From: Thiotrichales bacterium
Lineage (GTDB): Bacteria > Pseudomonadota > Gammaproteobacteria > Francisellales > CACEW01
NCBI GenBank assembly: GCA_023266165.1
Contig: JAHFRR010000072.1
Span: 1-6,869 of the forward strand
DNA: 6,869 bases
Reading direction: 5' to 3'
Below, piece by piece: positions 5,900-6,869 of the stretch. How positions within the stretch are numbered: the stretch's first letter is position 1; every line of letters begins with the position of its first letter. The position numbers and the translations under genes are program-made. The notes under the pieces were generated by a model that did not search any database, had not been told where the DNA came from, and was given only the letters and a program-made list of their open reading frames with translations.

Positions 5900-6658
5900 A
5901 TGAGAAAAAAATTGGTTATGGGTAACTGGAAGCTCAATGGCTCGATCCAGCAAGTCCAGCAGTTGACTTCTGAGATCTCTAAGGTCTTGGGTGACAGTGC
6001 AGAGTTGGATGTTGTGATTTTCCCCCCGTTTCCCTATTTAGGCTTGTCAGCTCAGCTATTGGGGGGGTCTCTGGTGAATGTTGGTGGGCAGGATGTCAGT
6101 GCGCATGTTCAAGGCGCGTATACAGGAGAGGTTTCCAGCCAGATGTTATTGGATATCGGGTGCGAATATGTGTTGCTGGGCCATTCGGAGCGCCGCGCTT
6201 ACCACCATGAAACCAATATCTTGGTTGCTGAAAAGCTGGAGAAAGCATTGGATGTCGGTCTGATCCCTGTGATCTGCGTGGGTGAGAGTGAGCGCGAGCG
6301 GGAATTGGATCAAACTTTTGAGATCATTGGCACGCAGCTGCAGGAGATCCTGGGAGCTTTTCAAGAAAAGCAGCTCACGCATTGTGTGATTGCCTATGAG
6401 CCTGTGTGGGCGATTGGAACAGGGAAGACAGCCACCCCGCTGCAAGCGGAAGCCGTCCATCAATTTATCCGTACCTGGCTTGAAAAAATCTCGAAGCCTC
6501 TTGCCAAAAATATCAGGATCGTATATGGTGGCAGCGTGAAATCAAGCAACGCCGCAGAATTATTCCAGATGGCGAACATCGATGGGGCCTTAGTCGGGGG
6601 TGCATCCTTGAATTCACAAGAGTTTATAGGGATTTGTCAGGCGTGTAGGAGCATCTGA
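5900..6658 (+). CDS. tpiA: Triosephosphate isomerase TpiA
   Basis: TpiA interconverts dihydroxyacetone phosphate and glyceraldehyde-3-phosphate in glycolysis and gluconeogenesis, as a cytoplasmic (beta/alpha)8-barrel dimer. From ATG 5900 it has 252 residues, the normal length. The active site is complete: N9 and K11 in GNWKLNG (8-14), the electrophile H95 in LLGHSERR (92-99), the catalytic base E167 in AYEPVWAIGTGKTA (165-178), which includes mobile loop 6, and phosphate-gripping YGGSV (209-213) and GALVGGASL (229-237). AYTGEVSSQML (73-83) is the usual conserved segment before strand 4. It lies 80 nt after glmM and overlaps secG by one base. The order glmM-tpiA-secG is known from Pseudomonas and Legionella relatives. 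It may be transcribed from the ftsH promoter, from its own weak promoter in the gap, or from both. Nothing appears broken. Confidence 0.98.
   Translation: MRKKLVMGNWKLNGSIQQVQQLTSEISKVLGDSAELDVVIFPPFPYLGLSAQLLGGSLVNVGGQDVSAHVQGAYTGEVSSQMLLDIGCEYVLLGHSERRAYHHETNILVAEKLEKALDVGLIPVICVGESERERELDQTFEIIGTQLQEILGAFQEKQLTHCVIAYEPVWAIGTGKTATPLQAEAVHQFIRTWLEKISKPLAKNIRIVYGGSVKSSNAAELFQMANIDGALVGGASLNSQEFIGICQACRSI
6647..6651 (+). promoter_or_regulatory. Ribosome binding site of secG inside the tpiA 3' end
   Basis: AGGAG lies six bases before ATG 6658 and within the last codons of tpiA (the R250-S251 region). Unlike glmM, secG therefore has a proper initiation site in addition to the TGATG overlap that would allow coupling. 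Confidence 0.75.
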
Positions 6659-6869
6659 TGTTTGAGATAATATTGCTGTTGCACGTGGTGATCGCCTTAG
6701 GATTGATTGCGCTGATTTTGTTGCAACAAGGAAAAGGCGCAGATATGGGTGCGGCGTTTGGCAGTGGCTCTGCCAATACGGTATTCGGTAGCCAAGGCCC
6801 AGCGTCGTTTTTAATGAAGCTGACCGGCAGCTTGATGGCCATTTTTTTTGTGACGAGTTTGGTGTTAGG
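6658..6869 (+). CDS. secG: Protein-export membrane protein SecG (3'-truncated by window edge)
   Basis: SecG is the small third subunit of the SecYEG translocation channel in the inner membrane, and it stimulates SecA-driven export. Seventy residues are visible before the window ends within the next codon. TM1 spans about 3-22 (FEIILLLHVVIALGLIALIL). The family signature QQGKGADMGAAFG (23-35) follows in the cytosolic loop, then SANTVFGS (38-45). TM2 runs from about 52 to the edge (ending FFVTSLVL). E. coli SecG has about 110 residues, so the variable C-terminal part is missing here. ATG 6658 overlaps the tpiA stop as TGATG and has the AGGAG site. In many gammaproteobacteria tRNA-Leu and rimP-nusA come next, but they are outside this window. 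Confidence 0.95.
   Translation, partial: MFEIILLLHVVIALGLIALILLQQGKGADMGAAFGSGSANTVFGSQGPASFLMKLTGSLMAIFFVTSLVL

Overview
The window is a stretch of chromosomal core genes, all read from the + strand, from a gammaproteobacterium with roughly balanced base composition. The proteins that can be placed by eye (EpmA, FtsH, GlmM, TpiA, SecG) are all of gammaproteobacterial type. The order glmM-tpiA-secG behind ftsH is the one familiar from Pseudomonas and Legionella relatives. I cannot name the genus. A Legionellales-like lineage is a guess resting only on gene order and protein flavour.

Layout: (1) 1-735, the 3' three quarters of epmA, the lysyl-tRNA-synthetase-like enzyme that modifies elongation factor P. 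(2) An A/T-only gap, then 776-2416, an amino-acid permease of the APC superfamily that most resembles the Bacillus aspartate:proton symporter YveA. (3) A 104-nt gap with the best promoter in the window (TTTTCA-N18-TATAAT), an inverted repeat around its -10 box, a 23-nt pyrimidine tract and a possible 23-codon Phe-rich small ORF. (4) 2521-4440 ftsH, overlapping by 4 nt 4437-5819 glmM. (5) An 80-nt gap with a perfect 11-bp tandem duplication over the glmM stop codon and a weak promoter candidate, then 5900-6658 tpiA, overlapping by 1 nt secG (6658 to beyond the window). No gene-free stretch exceeds about 105 nt.

The ftsH-glmM-tpiA-secG block looks like one transcription unit with translational coupling at two junctions. 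It joins membrane protein quality control (FtsH), amino-sugar supply for peptidoglycan and LPS (GlmM), glycolysis (TpiA) and protein export (SecG). Two genes usual in this neighbourhood are missing: rlmE before ftsH and folP between ftsH and glmM. The permease occupies the upstream side.

I see no mobile element, CRISPR array, RNA gene or new multi-gene system. The points most worth a second look are a Pro-to-Leu change directly beside the catalytic serine loop of GlmM, the lost folP with an SD-less, anti-SD-like glmM start, the ftsH leader region with its small ORF, and the 11-bp duplication before tpiA.
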